Below are positions 18,681 through 28,907 of a stretch of 64,000 nt of DNA, piece after piece. Both the position numbers and the translations under genes were made by a program. The stretch's first letter is position 1, and the number at the start of each line of letters is the position of its first letter. Location of the stretch: contig NZ_AUHJ01000001.1 of the NCBI RefSeq assembly GCF_000423125.1, positions 496,001 through 560,000 of the forward strand, in the 5' to 3' direction. The notes beneath the pieces are model-generated. The model was not told where the DNA came from. It was given only the letters and a program-made list of their open reading frames with translations, and did no database searches. This DNA comes from Haliea salexigens DSM 19537. GTDB taxonomy: Bacteria; Pseudomonadota; Gammaproteobacteria; Pseudomonadales; Halieaceae.

Positions 18681-19450
18681 TAGCGGACGATGCCGCGCTC
18701 CGAGGCGCGTATGGAGTCAATCATTACCTGCACCTCGGGCGTGTCGCGCAGCATGGTCTCCAGGCGCTGTATCGCCAGCTCCAGGGTCAAACCCTGCCGA
18801 TAAACGATCTTGAAGGCACGCCGCAGCTGACTGATGGCCTCGGAGGAAAAACCGCGGCGGCGCAGCCCCTCGATATTGATGGTCTTGGCTTCTGCGGGGG
18901 CGCCACTGACCGTGACGTAAGCTGGCACATCCTTGCCTATCGCCGTGCCCATGCCGCTGAAACTGTGCGCGCCAATCTTGCAGAACTGATGCACCAGCGT
19001 GTAGCCGCTGAGGATGGCCCAGTCACCCACCTTGACGTGACCCGCAAGCGCCGTGTTATTCACCAGGATCGTGTGGTTGCCGATACAGGAGTCGTGGCCG
19101 ATGTGCACATACGCCATGATGAGATTGTTGTTGCCAATCGTCGTTTCCGCCCGGTCCTGCACCGTGCCACGGTGAATCGTCACATTCTCGCGAATGATGT
19201 TGTTGTCACCAATCACCAGGTAGGTGGGCTCATCGCGGTATTTGAGATCCGGGGTCGCCTCGCCAATCGTCGAGAACTGGTAGATATGGTTACCCGCGCC
19301 TATCCGCGTGGGACCTTTGATCACCACATGCGATTCTATCTTGCAGCCCGGGCCGATCTCGACGCCGGGACCTATCAGCGTCCAGGGGCCAACCTCAACG
19401 TCGTCGGCAACGGTGGCTGAGGGGTCTACGATGGCCTGGCTGTGAATCAT
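18680..19450 (-). CDS. lpxA: Acyl-ACP:UDP-GlcNAc O-acyltransferase
   Basis: The 256-residue protein catalyses the first step of lipid A synthesis. It has a left-handed beta-helix of hexapeptide repeats from the start (ATVADDVEVGPWTLIGPGV), the NNTALAGHV segment with the catalytic His, and a C-terminal helical part. Length matches E. coli LpxA (262). It is 3 nt downstream of fabZ, with lpxB overlapping its stop codon. Confidence 0.98.
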   Translation of the reverse strand: MIHSQAIVDPSATVADDVEVGPWTLIGPGVEIGPGCKIESHVVIKGPTRIGAGNHIYQFSTIGEATPDLKYRDEPTYLVIGDNNIIRENVTIHRGTVQDRAETTIGNNNLIMAYVHIGHDSCIGNHTILVNNTALAGHVKVGDWAILSGYTLVHQFCKIGAHSFSGMGTAIGKDVPAYVTVSGAPAEAKTINIEGLRRRGFSSEAISQLRRAFKIVYRQGLTLELAIQRLETMLRDTPEVQVMIDSIRASERGIVR

Positions 19451-19453
19451 GGC

Positions 19454-19888
19454 TCAGCGATCGGCACAGAGAATCGTGGCAGAGGCACACAGGGCGCCGT
19501 CGACATCGGAACTGACTGCAAATTTCCAGATGCCGCGCCGATCGGAGAGAATCTTTGCCCGCAACATGACCTGGTCGCCCGGCACACAGGGGCGTTTGAA
19601 GCGGAGGTCATCGGCGCCGACAAAGTAGTACATGGAACCATCGGCCGGGGTTTTATTCATGGATTTGAACCCCAGAATACCCGCCGCCTGAGCCATCGCT
19701 TCCAGCAACATGACGCCGGGGAAAACAGGTTTCTCCGGGAAGTGACCGTTGAAAAAAGGCTCGTTGATGGTGAGGTTCTTGCAGGCGACGATGGACTCGC
19801 CAAGGTTCAACTCCAGCACCCTATCCACGAGTAGAAAGGGATAACGGTGCGGCAAATGGTTACGAATTTCGGAAATGTCCATGATCAA
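19454..19888 (-). CDS. fabZ: 3-hydroxyacyl-ACP dehydratase FabZ
   Basis: The 144-residue hot-dog-fold dehydratase acts in type II fatty acid synthesis. [16 protein letters not shown] and [22 protein letters not shown] contain the catalytic His49 and Glu63 (numbered from this start). The TTG at 19888 is preceded by GGGGGA at about 8 nt, while an in-frame ATG at 19882 is too far from that site; either is possible. It competes with LpxA for hydroxyacyl-ACP, which explains its place between lpxD and lpxA. Confidence 0.97.
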   Translation of the reverse strand: MIMDISEIRNHLPHRYPFLLVDRVLELNLGESIVACKNLTINEPFFNGHFPEKPVFPGVMLLEAMAQAAGILGFKSMNKTPADGSMYYFVGADDLRFKRPCVPGDQVMLRAKILSDRRGIWKFAVSSDVDGALCASATILCADR

Positions 19889-19906
19889 ACTGCGGGTCCC
19901 CCATGA

Positions 19907-20920
19907 TCACTGCTGTTGCTGTTTTTCCAGTCCCGCGAGGCGCTTCTGGATGCTGTCCAACTGTGCAAAACGCACAGCGCTGCGCTTCCAGTCCCGGGTG
20001 GAGGCCATCGGCGTTCCCGACGAATAGGAACCGGGCTCGGTAATGGACTTGGTCACCATGGTCATACCCGTGACATGCACGTTGTCGCAGATTTCGACGT
20101 GACCAACAACACCAACGCCACCCGCGAGCGTGCAGTTCGCGCCTATAATCGTGCTTCCCGCCAGCCCCGTGCAACCGGCTATCGCGGTATTTTTGCCGAT
20201 GTGACAATTGTGAGCGATTTGCACCAGGTTATCGATAATCGCGCCATCTTCGACCACGGTGTCTTCCAGGGCGCCACGATCAACCGTAGTACAGGCACCG
20301 ATCTCCACGCGATCACCAATGCGTACGCCACCGAGTTGGTGGATTTTCTGCCAACCCTCGGGGCTGGGGGCAAAACCAAAGCCGTCGGCGCCAAGCACGG
20401 CATTGGCGTGCAACGTGCAATGCTCGCCGATCACCACGTCGCGGTAGAGCACAACCCCGGGGTGCAGGCGCGTACCCGCGCCGATGCGGCAGCGCTCGCC
20501 GATCACGCAATTGGCGCCCAGAACCACATTGGCGCCGATGTCAGCACCGGCATCAATCACCACATTGGCACCGACTGACACGCCTGCAGCCAACGTGGCC
20601 CGGGGGGACACTGTCGCACTCGGGTGAACGCCGGGCTCAGCGGCGCTTTCATCGACAAACAGCGCGGTGGCCCGGGCAAAGGCCAGATAGGGATTCTCTG
20701 CGAGCAGACAGGCGACGGGGCAACGCTCGGCCTGGTCTGGCCGCAGAATAACGGCGCCCGCCCGGGTCTGCTCCAGCTGCCCCAGGTAGCGGGCATTCGC
20801 CAGAAAGGACAACTGGTTCGCATCAGCTCGCCCCAGCGGCGCGATACCCGTCACCGTCAGCGCTGGGTCACCGCGCAGGTCGACCCCCAGGAATGTGGCC
20901 AGCTCTCCCAGGGTACGCAT
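19907..20920 (-). CDS. lpxD: UDP-3-O-(3-hydroxyacyl)glucosamine N-acyltransferase
   Basis: The 337-residue protein carries out the third step of lipid A synthesis. The N-terminal uridine-binding domain (TLGELATFLGVDLRGDPAL) is followed by a long hexapeptide-repeat beta-helix (about 105-300) with NCHIGKNTAIAGCTGLAGS containing the catalytic-loop His. A C-terminal helix is rich in Gln. It sits 6 nt downstream of the skp gene. Confidence 0.98.
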   Translation of the reverse strand: MRTLGELATFLGVDLRGDPALTVTGIAPLGRADANQLSFLANARYLGQLEQTRAGAVILRPDQAERCPVACLLAENPYLAFARATALFVDESAAEPGVHPSATVSPRATLAAGVSVGANVVIDAGADIGANVVLGANCVIGERCRIGAGTRLHPGVVLYRDVVIGEHCTLHANAVLGADGFGFAPSPEGWQKIHQLGGVRIGDRVEIGACTTVDRGALEDTVVEDGAIIDNLVQIAHNCHIGKNTAIAGCTGLAGSTIIGANCTLAGGVGVVGHVEICDNVHVTGMTMVTKSITEPGSYSSGTPMASTRDWKRSAVRFAQLDSIQKRLAGLEKQQQQ

Positions 20921-20926
20921 AAGGGC

Positions 20927-21445
20927 TTACTCGGTGAAAGCCTGGTTGAGCTTGTCCGTTACCTTGGCGGTAATGCTGTAGCCCGCGTCTGCGTGGATCA
21001 CGGAACCGCGCTGCAACAACAGGCCAATGCCTTCGGTGGAGATCAGCTCTTGCAGCACTTCCTGCACTTTGGGCGACATTTCCTGCAACAGCTGCTGACC
21101 TACTTCTTGCTCTGTCTGCTGCAGCTTGCCCGCGACGTGCTCGAGGTCAGCCTGTTTGCTGGCGAGGCTGCGGCGCGCTGACAACTGCTGGTCCTGGCTC
21201 ATGACCGCGGAATCCTTCTGGTAGTCCTTGACCATCTTGTCCAGTTCTTCCTTCAGGCGGTCGAATTCCGCCTTGTCGGACTTGTAGGCGTCATTGCTGC
21301 GCTCGGCAGTCAGGCGCTTCTGCGCGTGGTCCGTTTGCAGGATCGCCTGCTCCAGGTTGACCACGGCGATTTTGCCCTGCGCCCAACCGAGGGTCGGCAG
21401 CAACAGGGCGGCGGTAATACATACGGTTTTGAGGACTTTAGACAC
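20927..21445 (-). CDS. skp: OmpH/Skp-family periplasmic chaperone
   Basis: The protein has 172 residues from the GTG at 21445, chosen because GGAG lies 6 nt upstream; a TTG four codons earlier sits on the ribosome site itself. A signal peptide (about 1-22, ending GWAQ) is followed by the small beta domain GKIAVVNLEQAIL and a long Lys/Gln/Glu-rich coiled-coil (about 55-120) forming the tentacles of the trimer. Skp escorts unfolded outer-membrane proteins to BamA, whose gene lies 27 nt upstream. Confidence 0.92.
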   Translation of the reverse strand: MSKVLKTVCITAALLLPTLGWAQGKIAVVNLEQAILQTDHAQKRLTAERSNDAYKSDKAEFDRLKEELDKMVKDYQKDSAVMSQDQQLSARRSLASKQADLEHVAGKLQQTEQEVGQQLLQEMSPKVQEVLQELISTEGIGLLLQRGSVIHADAGYSITAKVTDKLNQAFTE

Positions 21446-21472
21446 AATACACTCCAATGTCAGAAAAAATGA

Positions 21473-24070
21473 TCAGAAACCCCGACCCAGTGTGAACTGG
21501 AAAATCTCGCGCTCATCTTCGGGGGACTCGTTGAGCGGTTTGGCAAGACTGAAACTCATGGGGCCGAAACCGGTAATCCATGTAACACCGACACCGACCG
21601 AGTAACGGAGTTCATCCGCATCGATATCAAAGCAGTTCAGCTGGTTGCTGGAGCACTTGGTGTTGAACACGTTACCCACATCGAAAAAGAACGCAGAGCG
21701 CAGCTTGCTGCGATCCTTCAGGAACGGCAACGGGAACAGCAATTCGACGCTGCCTTCAATCAGGGCGTTACCACCGAAGGGGTCAGGCGTGGTGTCGGGC
21801 ACGCTGAAGGTCAGCTTGCCGGTATTCGGGTCGTAGCGGTAACCGAACTGGCTGCCATCGGGGCCGCCCACTTCGGTCGCGTTACCGTCCTCGTCAATCG
21901 CGGTCACCGGCTGGTTGATGTCATACAGTGCCGCGGGGGTGCCACGAGGGCCGAGAGTGTTGCTCTCGAAGCCGCGCACGGAGCCAAAACCGCCGGAGAA
22001 AAAGTGCTCGAAGAACGGCAGGTTAGTGGTATCGCCGTAGCCGTCACCATAGCCCAGTTCGGTGCGGAAACGCACAATCCATTCCTCGGTAATGGGCATG
22101 AACTTCTCACCGCGGTACACCAGCTTGTAGAACTGTGCATCGGAGCCCGGAACCGCGACCTCGAACACCAGGGACTGCGCCTCGCCCCGCGTGGCGAGAA
22201 TACCGCGGTTGAGCGTGGACTGGTTCCAGCTCAGCGAGGTGGTCCAGTTGAGGTACTCATCGCCGTTCAGGTCGAGGAACCCGGGCTCCTCGGGAATGGT
22301 CAGCGCACCGTCAGGCAGTTCCTCCAGCGGGCGAAACACTTCCGGTGCTGAAAAGGTGCCGTCGGGCAACAGGTTGCTCTCGAAGAAGCCCTCGACGCCA
22401 TCGATCAGGCGCGGGCTGGCCTTGATCTCCTGCACGGCAAAGCGACCGGCGGTGATATCCGTATTGGCCACCCCGAAACTGAACCCCAGGCGCTGGGTCT
22501 CCTTGATGGGGTAACCAAAGTTGAGCGCTGCACCGAGGGTGTCGGTGGTGTAGCGCGCCACGTTGATCTCGGACAGGTCGGTAGAGCGGTAGAAGACGTT
22601 GAAACCGCGGCTCACGCCATCTTCGGTGAAATAGGGGTTGGTGTAGCTGAAGTTGTACAGGTCTTGGTAGCGCGACGAGTTGAGGCCAATGCCGATACGC
22701 CGCCCGGTGCCCAGGAAGTTGTCCTGCTGCAGGTTCAGGCCGAAGATCAGGCCGGCATCCTGGGCGTAGCCAAAGCTCGCGCCGATGCTACCGGAGGACT
22801 GCTCTTCCACTGTGAAGTCGACGTCGATCAAGTCATCATGGCCCGCCACTTCGGGCGTTTCCACGGTCGCCTTGCTGAAATACCCCAGCCGTTCCAGGCG
22901 GATACGGGACTGCTCAATCGCAGAGGCAGAAGCCGGCGCGCTCTCCATCTGGCGCATCTCGCGACGCAGCACTTCATCCGCTGTTTTCTGGTTGCCCTCA
23001 AAGCTGATCCGGCGCACGTAGGTGCGCTTGCCCGGGTCAACAAAGAACTTGAGGCCCACGGTGTTATCGTCCTCGTTCACTTCCGGTATGCCGGTGACCT
23101 TGGCGAAGTTGTAGCCCTCGTTGCCCAGCCGGCGGGTAATGAATTCTTCGGTGGAAGTGACCTGCTGCTGGGAGAAGGTCTGCCCCTCCCCCACGAGGAT
23201 AAAGCGTCGCAGGTCGCTTTCGGGCAACACCAGGTCACCCGAGAGGTCGACACTGCTCACCGTGAACTTCTCGCCCTCGGTGACGTTCGCGGTAATGTAG
23301 ACCGAGCGCTTGTCGGGAGACACGGAGACCTGCGTGGAATTGATGGTGAACTGCAGGTAACCGCGGTCGAGGTAATAGGAGTTGAGCTTCTCCAGGTCCC
23401 CGGTCAGTTTCTCGCGGGAATATTTGTCATCGTTGGTAAAAAACGAAAACCAGCCGGTCGTCTGCAACTCCAGCAGATCCGTGAGTTCCTCGTCGCTGAA
23501 CACCTCGTTGCCCACCACGTTGATGTGCTTGATGGCGGCGACTGTGCCCTCGTCCACATCAATATTGATCGCGACCCGGTTGCGCGGCTCGGGCAGTACT
23601 TCCGTTTCGATGTTCGCATCGTAGCGACCCTGTTGAACATACTGGCGCTGTAGTTCGAGTTGCATACCTTCCAGGGTCGAGCGCTGGAACACCTGACCGA
23701 TCGCGAGGCCGGCACCGCGCAGGCCATCGAGCAACGCCTCGGTTTCGATTGCCTTGTTACCTTCGATATTGATTTCACTGATACTCGGCCGCTCGGCAAC
23801 AATCACCACCAGCACGTTGCCATCCCGTCCGATACGGATATCGTCAAAGTTGCCGGTCGCAAACAGGCTGCGGGAGGCCGCGCGAATGGCCTCGGCATTA
23901 ACCAGGTCCCCCACGGCAAGCGGCATCGCGGCAAACACGGAGCCGGCGGAAATACGCTGCAGACCCTCCACGCGAATATCCGCGACGATAAAGGAGGCGT
24001 CCTGGGCCTGGCCCAGCGGAGCGAGCAGCAGCAAAGCGAGTGCCAGCAGCAGATTAATGCGTTTTTTCAA
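21473..24070 (-). CDS. bamA: Outer membrane protein assembly factor BamA
   Basis: This is the essential Omp85 insertase of the BAM complex. I prefer the TTG at 24070 (865 residues): GGGA lies 5 nt upstream and the product begins with a textbook Lys-Lys-Arg signal peptide. An ATG at 24121 would add 17 residues without a ribosome site. Five POTRA domains occupy about residues 25-420 (starting FIVADIRVEGLQRI), followed by a 16-strand barrel. The barrel contains FGSVRGFESNTLGPRG, the conserved VRGF/Y lock-loop motif, and the chain ends in a terminal Phe. Confidence 0.97.
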   Translation of the reverse strand: MKKRINLLLALALLLLAPLGQAQDASFIVADIRVEGLQRISAGSVFAAMPLAVGDLVNAEAIRAASRSLFATGNFDDIRIGRDGNVLVVIVAERPSISEINIEGNKAIETEALLDGLRGAGLAIGQVFQRSTLEGMQLELQRQYVQQGRYDANIETEVLPEPRNRVAINIDVDEGTVAAIKHINVVGNEVFSDEELTDLLELQTTGWFSFFTNDDKYSREKLTGDLEKLNSYYLDRGYLQFTINSTQVSVSPDKRSVYITANVTEGEKFTVSSVDLSGDLVLPESDLRRFILVGEGQTFSQQQVTSTEEFITRRLGNEGYNFAKVTGIPEVNEDDNTVGLKFFVDPGKRTYVRRISFEGNQKTADEVLRREMRQMESAPASASAIEQSRIRLERLGYFSKATVETPEVAGHDDLIDVDFTVEEQSSGSIGASFGYAQDAGLIFGLNLQQDNFLGTGRRIGIGLNSSRYQDLYNFSYTNPYFTEDGVSRGFNVFYRSTDLSEINVARYTTDTLGAALNFGYPIKETQRLGFSFGVANTDITAGRFAVQEIKASPRLIDGVEGFFESNLLPDGTFSAPEVFRPLEELPDGALTIPEEPGFLDLNGDEYLNWTTSLSWNQSTLNRGILATRGEAQSLVFEVAVPGSDAQFYKLVYRGEKFMPITEEWIVRFRTELGYGDGYGDTTNLPFFEHFFSGGFGSVRGFESNTLGPRGTPAALYDINQPVTAIDEDGNATEVGGPDGSQFGYRYDPNTGKLTFSVPDTTPDPFGGNALIEGSVELLFPLPFLKDRSKLRSAFFFDVGNVFNTKCSSNQLNCFDIDADELRYSVGVGVTWITGFGPMSFSLAKPLNESPEDEREIFQFTLGRGF

Positions 24071-24139
24071 AATAGTCCCAACCACTGGTGAGGCCCGACC
24101 CCAAGGTCCTTGATGTGTCATTGCCCGGGTTGCCCAACC

Positions 24140-25495
24140 CTACAGGCGCGCGAAATCGTTATATAAAGCCAGAGCCATTACCCCGAGAATCAGAAACAGG
24201 CCCAGCTGATAGCCCACCATTTGCACCTTTTCGGGCACTGGACGCCCCGCCAGCAGCTCCACGGTGTAATACAGCAAATGGCCACCATCAAGCACCGGAA
24301 TGGGCAACAGATTCAAAACTCCGAGGCTGACACTGAGCAGGGCCAGAAAGCCGATATAGGACTCCAGCCCCGACTTTGCCGAGGCGGACGCCACTTTAGC
24401 AATGGTGATGGGGCCACTCAAGTTTTTTGGCGAGATCAGGCCCTGGATCATCTTCTTGATTGAGCTGAGAGTAAAGCCCACCAGGTCTCCCGTGCGCACA
24501 AATGCCGCACCCAGCGACGCCACAGGCCCGCGCTCGAACTCCCGCAACATGCCTTCCGGCAACTCCGGCATGGACACGGCGATACCCACCCGACCGATCG
24601 TTTCGCCATCCGCGAGGGTTGCCGCCTCGGGGGTGATTTGCATTGCCAGCGCGTCATCGCCGCGCTCCACCGCCAGGCTGATCACCTGCCCGGGGCGCGC
24701 TCGCACGTACTCCACCCACTCCATCCATTCCGCCATGAGGGTGCCGTCGGCGCTCAACACGCGGTCTCCCGCCATCAGGCCGGCGCGCTCCGCCGGGCTG
24801 TCCGCAACAACCTCGCTCACCACGGGTGGCACAGCGGGCGCATAGGGGGTGATACCCAGGCCAGCCAGCAGATCGGGGGATTCGTCAGCGCCCAGCCACT
24901 GCTGCAGGGTTCCCTCGGATTCGTAAATCATGCCCGAGTCAGGATACTTGACGCTGAAGTGGACGGTACCGGTGTCGCCGATACGGTCCAGCAGGCGAAA
25001 ACTCAGGGCCTGCCAGGTCGGTGTTTCCTCGCCATCAATTGCGACGATCTCCTGCCCCGCCTCGAGGCCGGCGATATCCGCGACAGACCCGGCCTTAACC
25101 GCGCCGATAATCGGAGCGTAGCCGCTTTCGCCCGCCATGAACAGAAACCAGTAGGCGACGATCGCGAGCAGGAAGTTGGCAATGGGGCCGGCCGCGACCA
25201 CGGCAATGCGCTGCAACACCGGCTTGCGGTTGAACGCCAGCGCCTGCTCGCCCGCCGCCACCTCGCCCTCTCGCTCATCGAGCATTTTCACGTAGCCGCC
25301 CAGCGGAATGGCGGCCACACAGAACTCCGTTCCATGGCGGTCATGCCAGGTGTACAGGGATTTGCCAAAGCCTATCGAAAAACGCAGCACCTTTACGCCG
25401 CAACGACGCGCCACCCAGAAATGACCGAACTCGTGCACAGCAACGAGCACGCCCAGGGTGAGCAGCGTTATTGCGATAGTGTAGGCCAGATCCAT
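24140..25495 (-). CDS. rseP: Site-2 (RIP) zinc metalloprotease
   Basis: The 451-residue intramembrane protease cleaves anti-sigma-E factor RseA and signal-peptide remnants. The ATG at 25495 overlaps the ispC stop (TAATG); the extra upstream residues in the open frame belong to ispC. The first TM holds HEFGH (H21, E22, H25), a central region carries two PDZ domains (about 115-310), and VLDGGH near residue 403 supplies the third zinc ligand. The last TM ends LGVMALALYNDFARL. Standard position before bamA. Confidence 0.97.
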   Translation of the reverse strand: MDLAYTIAITLLTLGVLVAVHEFGHFWVARRCGVKVLRFSIGFGKSLYTWHDRHGTEFCVAAIPLGGYVKMLDEREGEVAAGEQALAFNRKPVLQRIAVVAAGPIANFLLAIVAYWFLFMAGESGYAPIIGAVKAGSVADIAGLEAGQEIVAIDGEETPTWQALSFRLLDRIGDTGTVHFSVKYPDSGMIYESEGTLQQWLGADESPDLLAGLGITPYAPAVPPVVSEVVADSPAERAGLMAGDRVLSADGTLMAEWMEWVEYVRARPGQVISLAVERGDDALAMQITPEAATLADGETIGRVGIAVSMPELPEGMLREFERGPVASLGAAFVRTGDLVGFTLSSIKKMIQGLISPKNLSGPITIAKVASASAKSGLESYIGFLALLSVSLGVLNLLPIPVLDGGHLLYYTVELLAGRPVPEKVQMVGYQLGLFLILGVMALALYNDFARL

Positions 25496-26706
25496 TACTT
25501 TTCTCCGCCGGGGTTCGGCCGGCCGCCACAGCGCGCCACATGCCATGCCGCAACGTCGCGGGCATCCCGGTCCGCTGCTTCGACCACGCCAAGCGAGGTG
25601 GGTTCAACAGAGGGAACGGCAGAGAGCGTCGCCTCGATCACCTGGGGAATGGCAGCGAAGCCGATTCCGCCCGCCAGAAACGCCTCCACGGCGATTTCAT
25701 TGGCCGCATTGCACACAGCCATGGCGGTGCCACCCGTAGCGGCGGCCTCCCGCGCCAGCCGCAGGCAGGGGAAACGGGTTTCATCCGGGGCTTCAAAGTG
25801 CAGTCTGGAAAGTGCCACCAGGTCGAGCGGCGCGACCCCCGCATCAATGCGCTGCGGCCAACCGAGGCCGTAGGCGATGGGCGTGCGCATATCGGGGTTA
25901 CCGAGCTGCGCCAGCACGGACCCGTCTACATACTGCACCAGCGAGTGCACAATGCTCTCGGGGTGCACCACAATCTCCACCTGTGAAGGTGCGACATCAA
26001 ACAGCCAGCAGGCTTCGATCAACTCCAGCCCTTTGTTCATGAGGGTTGCGGAGTCCACCGAAATCTTCCGCCCCATGGACCAGTTGGGGTGGGCGCAGGC
26101 CTGCGCCGGCGTCGCGGCCGTGATGGCCTCAGCCGACCAGCTGCGAAACGGCCCGCCGGAAGCCGTGAGGAGAATCTTGCTGACCCCCTCCAATCCGGGG
26201 GCACCAGCCTGCGCTGCCGGCAGGCATTGGAAAATGGCATTGTGCTCGCTGTCTATGGGCAGAATAACGGCACCCGCCTTGCGTGCGGCCGCCATCAGCA
26301 AGTGCCCGGCCATGACCAGGGACTCCTTGTTCGCCAGCAGCAGGCGCTTGCCCGCCTCCGCGGCTGCCAGAGTCGAAGGCAACCCCGCCGCACCCACGAT
26401 CGCCGCCATCACGGCATCGACCTCGGCGTGAGAAGCCACCTGCTGCAGGCCCTCCGGACCCGCCAGCACCTCGGTATCGCATTCCCCGGCAAGCACTGTG
26501 CGCAGGGTATCGGCCGCCTCCGGGTCCATCATCACCGCATAGCGCGGTTGAAACTCACGGCACTGTGCGGCGAGTGTGTCGACCGACCGGTTGGCGGCCA
26601 GCGCCCAGGCGCGAAACCGCTGAGGATGACGCGCAATCACGTCCAGCGTACTGACCCCGATTGACCCCGTGCTTCCCAGCACTGCCACCTGCTGCACCCC
26701 TGCCAC
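25495..26706 (-). CDS. ispC: 1-deoxy-D-xylulose-5-phosphate reductoisomerase
   Basis: This NADPH- and metal-dependent enzyme (also called Dxr) makes MEP in the non-mevalonate isoprenoid pathway. The exact start is uncertain: the frame is open from 26760, but that lies inside cdsA. GTG codons at 26706 and 26697 just after the cdsA stop give about 400 residues, the family length. [18 protein letters not shown] is the NADPH loop; later segments include [28 protein letters not shown] (metal and substrate binding) and [12 protein letters not shown]. It feeds undecaprenyl synthesis with uppS in the same block. Confidence 0.97.
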   Translation of the reverse strand: MAGVQQVAVLGSTGSIGVSTLDVIARHPQRFRAWALAANRSVDTLAAQCREFQPRYAVMMDPEAADTLRTVLAGECDTEVLAGPEGLQQVASHAEVDAVMAAIVGAAGLPSTLAAAEAGKRLLLANKESLVMAGHLLMAAARKAGAVILPIDSEHNAIFQCLPAAQAGAPGLEGVSKILLTASGGPFRSWSAEAITAATPAQACAHPNWSMGRKISVDSATLMNKGLELIEACWLFDVAPSQVEIVVHPESIVHSLVQYVDGSVLAQLGNPDMRTPIAYGLGWPQRIDAGVAPLDLVALSRLHFEAPDETRFPCLRLAREAAATGGTAMAVCNAANEIAVEAFLAGGIGFAAIPQVIEATLSAVPSVEPTSLGVVEAADRDARDVAAWHVARCGGRPNPGGEK

Positions 26707-26708
26707 GG

Positions 26709-27545
26709 CTACCACCCCGCCAGCAGAAGGCCGAGGGCAAATACCGGGGCTGCACTGCACAGGCTATCCAGGCGATCGAGCAACCCGCCGTGCCCCGGCA
26801 GCAGTGAACCGCTGTCTTTCACGCCGCTTTCACGCTTCACCATGCTGACCGTCAGGTCACCGACGACAGACGCCAGCGCCGTGGTCACGACCACGGCAAT
26901 GACCGCAGCGAGGGAGATATGCGCCATACGTGCCGGCAACAGTGACCACAGTGCAACCGCCAGCAGCGTTGCACAGGCCACCCCGCCCCAGAACCCTTCC
27001 CAGGTCTTGGCGGGGCTGACATGCACGGCAAGCTTGTGGCGACCGAAGCGGGTGCCGGCAAAATACGCACCTATGTCCGTAACCGCCACAATGACCACCA
27101 TGGCGACCAGCAACAAGCCGCCGCGCGGAAAGGCCAACAGGTACACGGCCGCCAGCCAGGCACAGGCGAGAATCAGCAAACCCATAAGGCTACGCATCAG
27201 GCGGCTGCGCCAGAGGACCGCGCTGGCCGGATAGCTCTTGACCCACAACAGGGAAAACGACCACCACAGGCAGGCTATACCCAGCACCGGCTGCACCTGC
27301 TCCCGCTGAGGCGCCAACCCCAGCTCCGCGTAAATGAACAACGCAGCCAGCAGCAGGCCAAGTATCACGACATACACACCGCGCGACAGGGGCCCCTGCC
27401 AACCGGCGAGCCGCGCCCACTCCCAGCCACCGAGACAGACCACGGCCGCGAGCAGGCACGCCAGCCAGAACAGCGGCAGAAACAGGACCGCGGCCAGAAA
27501 GAGGCCAGCCATGGCCAGAGCAGTGACTACCCGTTGTTTAAGCAT
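26709..27545 (-). CDS. cdsA: Phosphatidate cytidylyltransferase
   Basis: The 278-residue multi-spanning inner-membrane enzyme makes CDP-diacylglycerol from phosphatidate and CTP. The ATG at 27545 overlaps the end of uppS by 8 nt; the longer open frame upstream is uppS out of frame. Around seven hydrophobic segments are visible. The signature [21 protein letters not shown] followed by LLDRLDS (about 222-250) matches the CDP-DAG synthase PROSITE-type pattern, including the catalytic KD and HGG-DR residues. Confidence 0.97.
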   Translation of the reverse strand: MLKQRVVTALAMAGLFLAAVLFLPLFWLACLLAAVVCLGGWEWARLAGWQGPLSRGVYVVILGLLLAALFIYAELGLAPQREQVQPVLGIACLWWSFSLLWVKSYPASAVLWRSRLMRSLMGLLILACAWLAAVYLLAFPRGGLLLVAMVVIVAVTDIGAYFAGTRFGRHKLAVHVSPAKTWEGFWGGVACATLLAVALWSLLPARMAHISLAAVIAVVVTTALASVVGDLTVSMVKRESGVKDSGSLLPGHGGLLDRLDSLCSAAPVFALGLLLAGW

Positions 27546-28308
27546 CCTGTGCTCCGGAGGCCAGCGCATCGGACTCACGCACGCCAAAACGGCGCTCGCG
27601 CCGGGCGTAGTCGGACAGTGCGCGGGCGAATTCCAGCTCACCAAAATCAGGCCACAACGTATGAGTGAAATACAACTCGCTGTAGGCAAACTGCCACAAC
27701 ATGAAATTGCTGATGCGCGCATCGCCTCCGGTGCGAATACACAGGTCGGGGGCCGGCAGGTCGCCCAGCGCCATGGCACGCGACAGCGACGCCTCGTCGA
27801 TATCCTCCACGGTCATCTCGCCCGCTTGCACTCGCGCCGCAAGTTGCCGGGACGCCTGGGTAATATCCCAGCGGCCGCCGTAGTCAACGGCGAGCACGAC
27901 CGTGGCTACCGTATTGTCTCGGGTGAGGAACTCGGCGTTTGCCATCAGGCGCTGTAACCGGTCGCTGAAACGGCGGCGCTCACCCATGAAGCGCAAGCGC
28001 ACACCATCCTTGTGCAGGTCGCGGACCTCATTGCGCAGATACCGCGAGAGCAGCGCGAGCAAGGCACGCACTTCGGGACGAGGACGCCCCCAGTTTTCGC
28101 TGCTGAAGGCGAACAGGGTAAGCACTTCAATGCCATGCTGCTGACAGGAACGCAACACGCCGCGGACGGCCTCGACACCCGCGCGATGCCCCGCGGCGCC
28201 GGGTAGAGACTGGCGTCGCGCCCAGCGGTTATTGCCATCCATGATAATGGCGACATGACGCGGGACCGGGGTGTGTTCCGGCTGGCCTGGTGATTCGCGG
28301 CTGGGCAT
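27538..28308 (-). CDS. uppS: Undecaprenyl diphosphate synthase (cis-prenyltransferase)
   Basis: The 256-residue cytoplasmic enzyme makes the C55 lipid carrier for peptidoglycan and O-antigen from FPP and IPP. HVAIIMDGNNRWARR contains the catalytic Asp24, and LTLFAFSSENWGRP and the C-terminal DLCIRTGGDARISNFMLWQ, then YSELYFT, are invariant family motifs. It lies 13 nt downstream of frr; cdsA overlaps its stop. Confidence 0.97.
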   Translation of the reverse strand: MPSRESPGQPEHTPVPRHVAIIMDGNNRWARRQSLPGAAGHRAGVEAVRGVLRSCQQHGIEVLTLFAFSSENWGRPRPEVRALLALLSRYLRNEVRDLHKDGVRLRFMGERRRFSDRLQRLMANAEFLTRDNTVATVVLAVDYGGRWDITQASRQLAARVQAGEMTVEDIDEASLSRAMALGDLPAPDLCIRTGGDARISNFMLWQFAYSELYFTHTLWPDFGELEFARALSDYARRERRFGVRESDALASGAQDA

Positions 28309-28321
28309 GCGGCCGGCGGGC

Positions 28322-28879
28322 TCAAATTTCCATCAGGTCAGCTTCTTTTTCCGCCAGCATTTTCTCAATGCGGTCCGTGAAGCTGTCGGTCAGTTTCTGC
28401 ACCACTTCCTGACCGCGGCGCTCGTCGTCCTCACTGATATCCTTCTCCTTGACCAGCTCTTTCAGCATGCTCATGGCATCACGGCGGGCATTGCGCACCG
28501 AAACACGCGCCGCCTCTGCTTCCGCGCGCGCCTGCCGGGTGAACCCCTTGCGCGTCTCCTCGGTGAGCATCGGCATGGGAATCCGAATCACCTCACCGGC
28601 GGTGGAGGGGTTGAGCCCGAGGTCCGACTTGAGGATGGCACGCTCTATTTTCGGTGTCAGGGAGCGATCCCATGCCGTCACCATGAGCGTGCGCGCATCT
28701 TCCACGCTGATGTTCGCTACCTGGTTCAGGGGAGATTCGGAGCCATAGTATTCGACGCGGATACCGTCGAGAATACTGGGGTGGGCCCGACCCGTACGGA
28801 TTTTGTTGAAATGATGCACCAACGCCTCGACACTTTTTTCCATCCGCTCGTGGGCTTCGGCTTTGATATCTTCAATCAC
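28322..28879 (-). CDS. frr: Ribosome recycling factor
   Basis: The 185-residue factor splits post-termination ribosomes together with EF-G. It starts with GTG, supported by AAGGAG 8 nt upstream. The sequence begins [19 protein letters not shown], and [19 protein letters not shown] and [13 protein letters not shown] are conserved RRF helices of domain I. Full length. It is in the standard position after pyrH, 28 nt downstream. Confidence 0.98.
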   Translation of the reverse strand: MIEDIKAEAHERMEKSVEALVHHFNKIRTGRAHPSILDGIRVEYYGSESPLNQVANISVEDARTLMVTAWDRSLTPKIERAILKSDLGLNPSTAGEVIRIPMPMLTEETRKGFTRQARAEAEAARVSVRNARRDAMSMLKELVKEKDISEDDERRGQEVVQKLTDSFTDRIEKMLAEKEADLMEI

Positions 28880-28907
28880 CTTTGGATCTCCTTGCGCTGC
28901 TATAGGG

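Noticed and set aside
24122-24139. GGGTTG-GG-CAACCC hairpin as a terminator between rseP and bamA
   Set aside because: The loop is only 2 nt, no T tract follows, and termination there would cut bamA from its operon.
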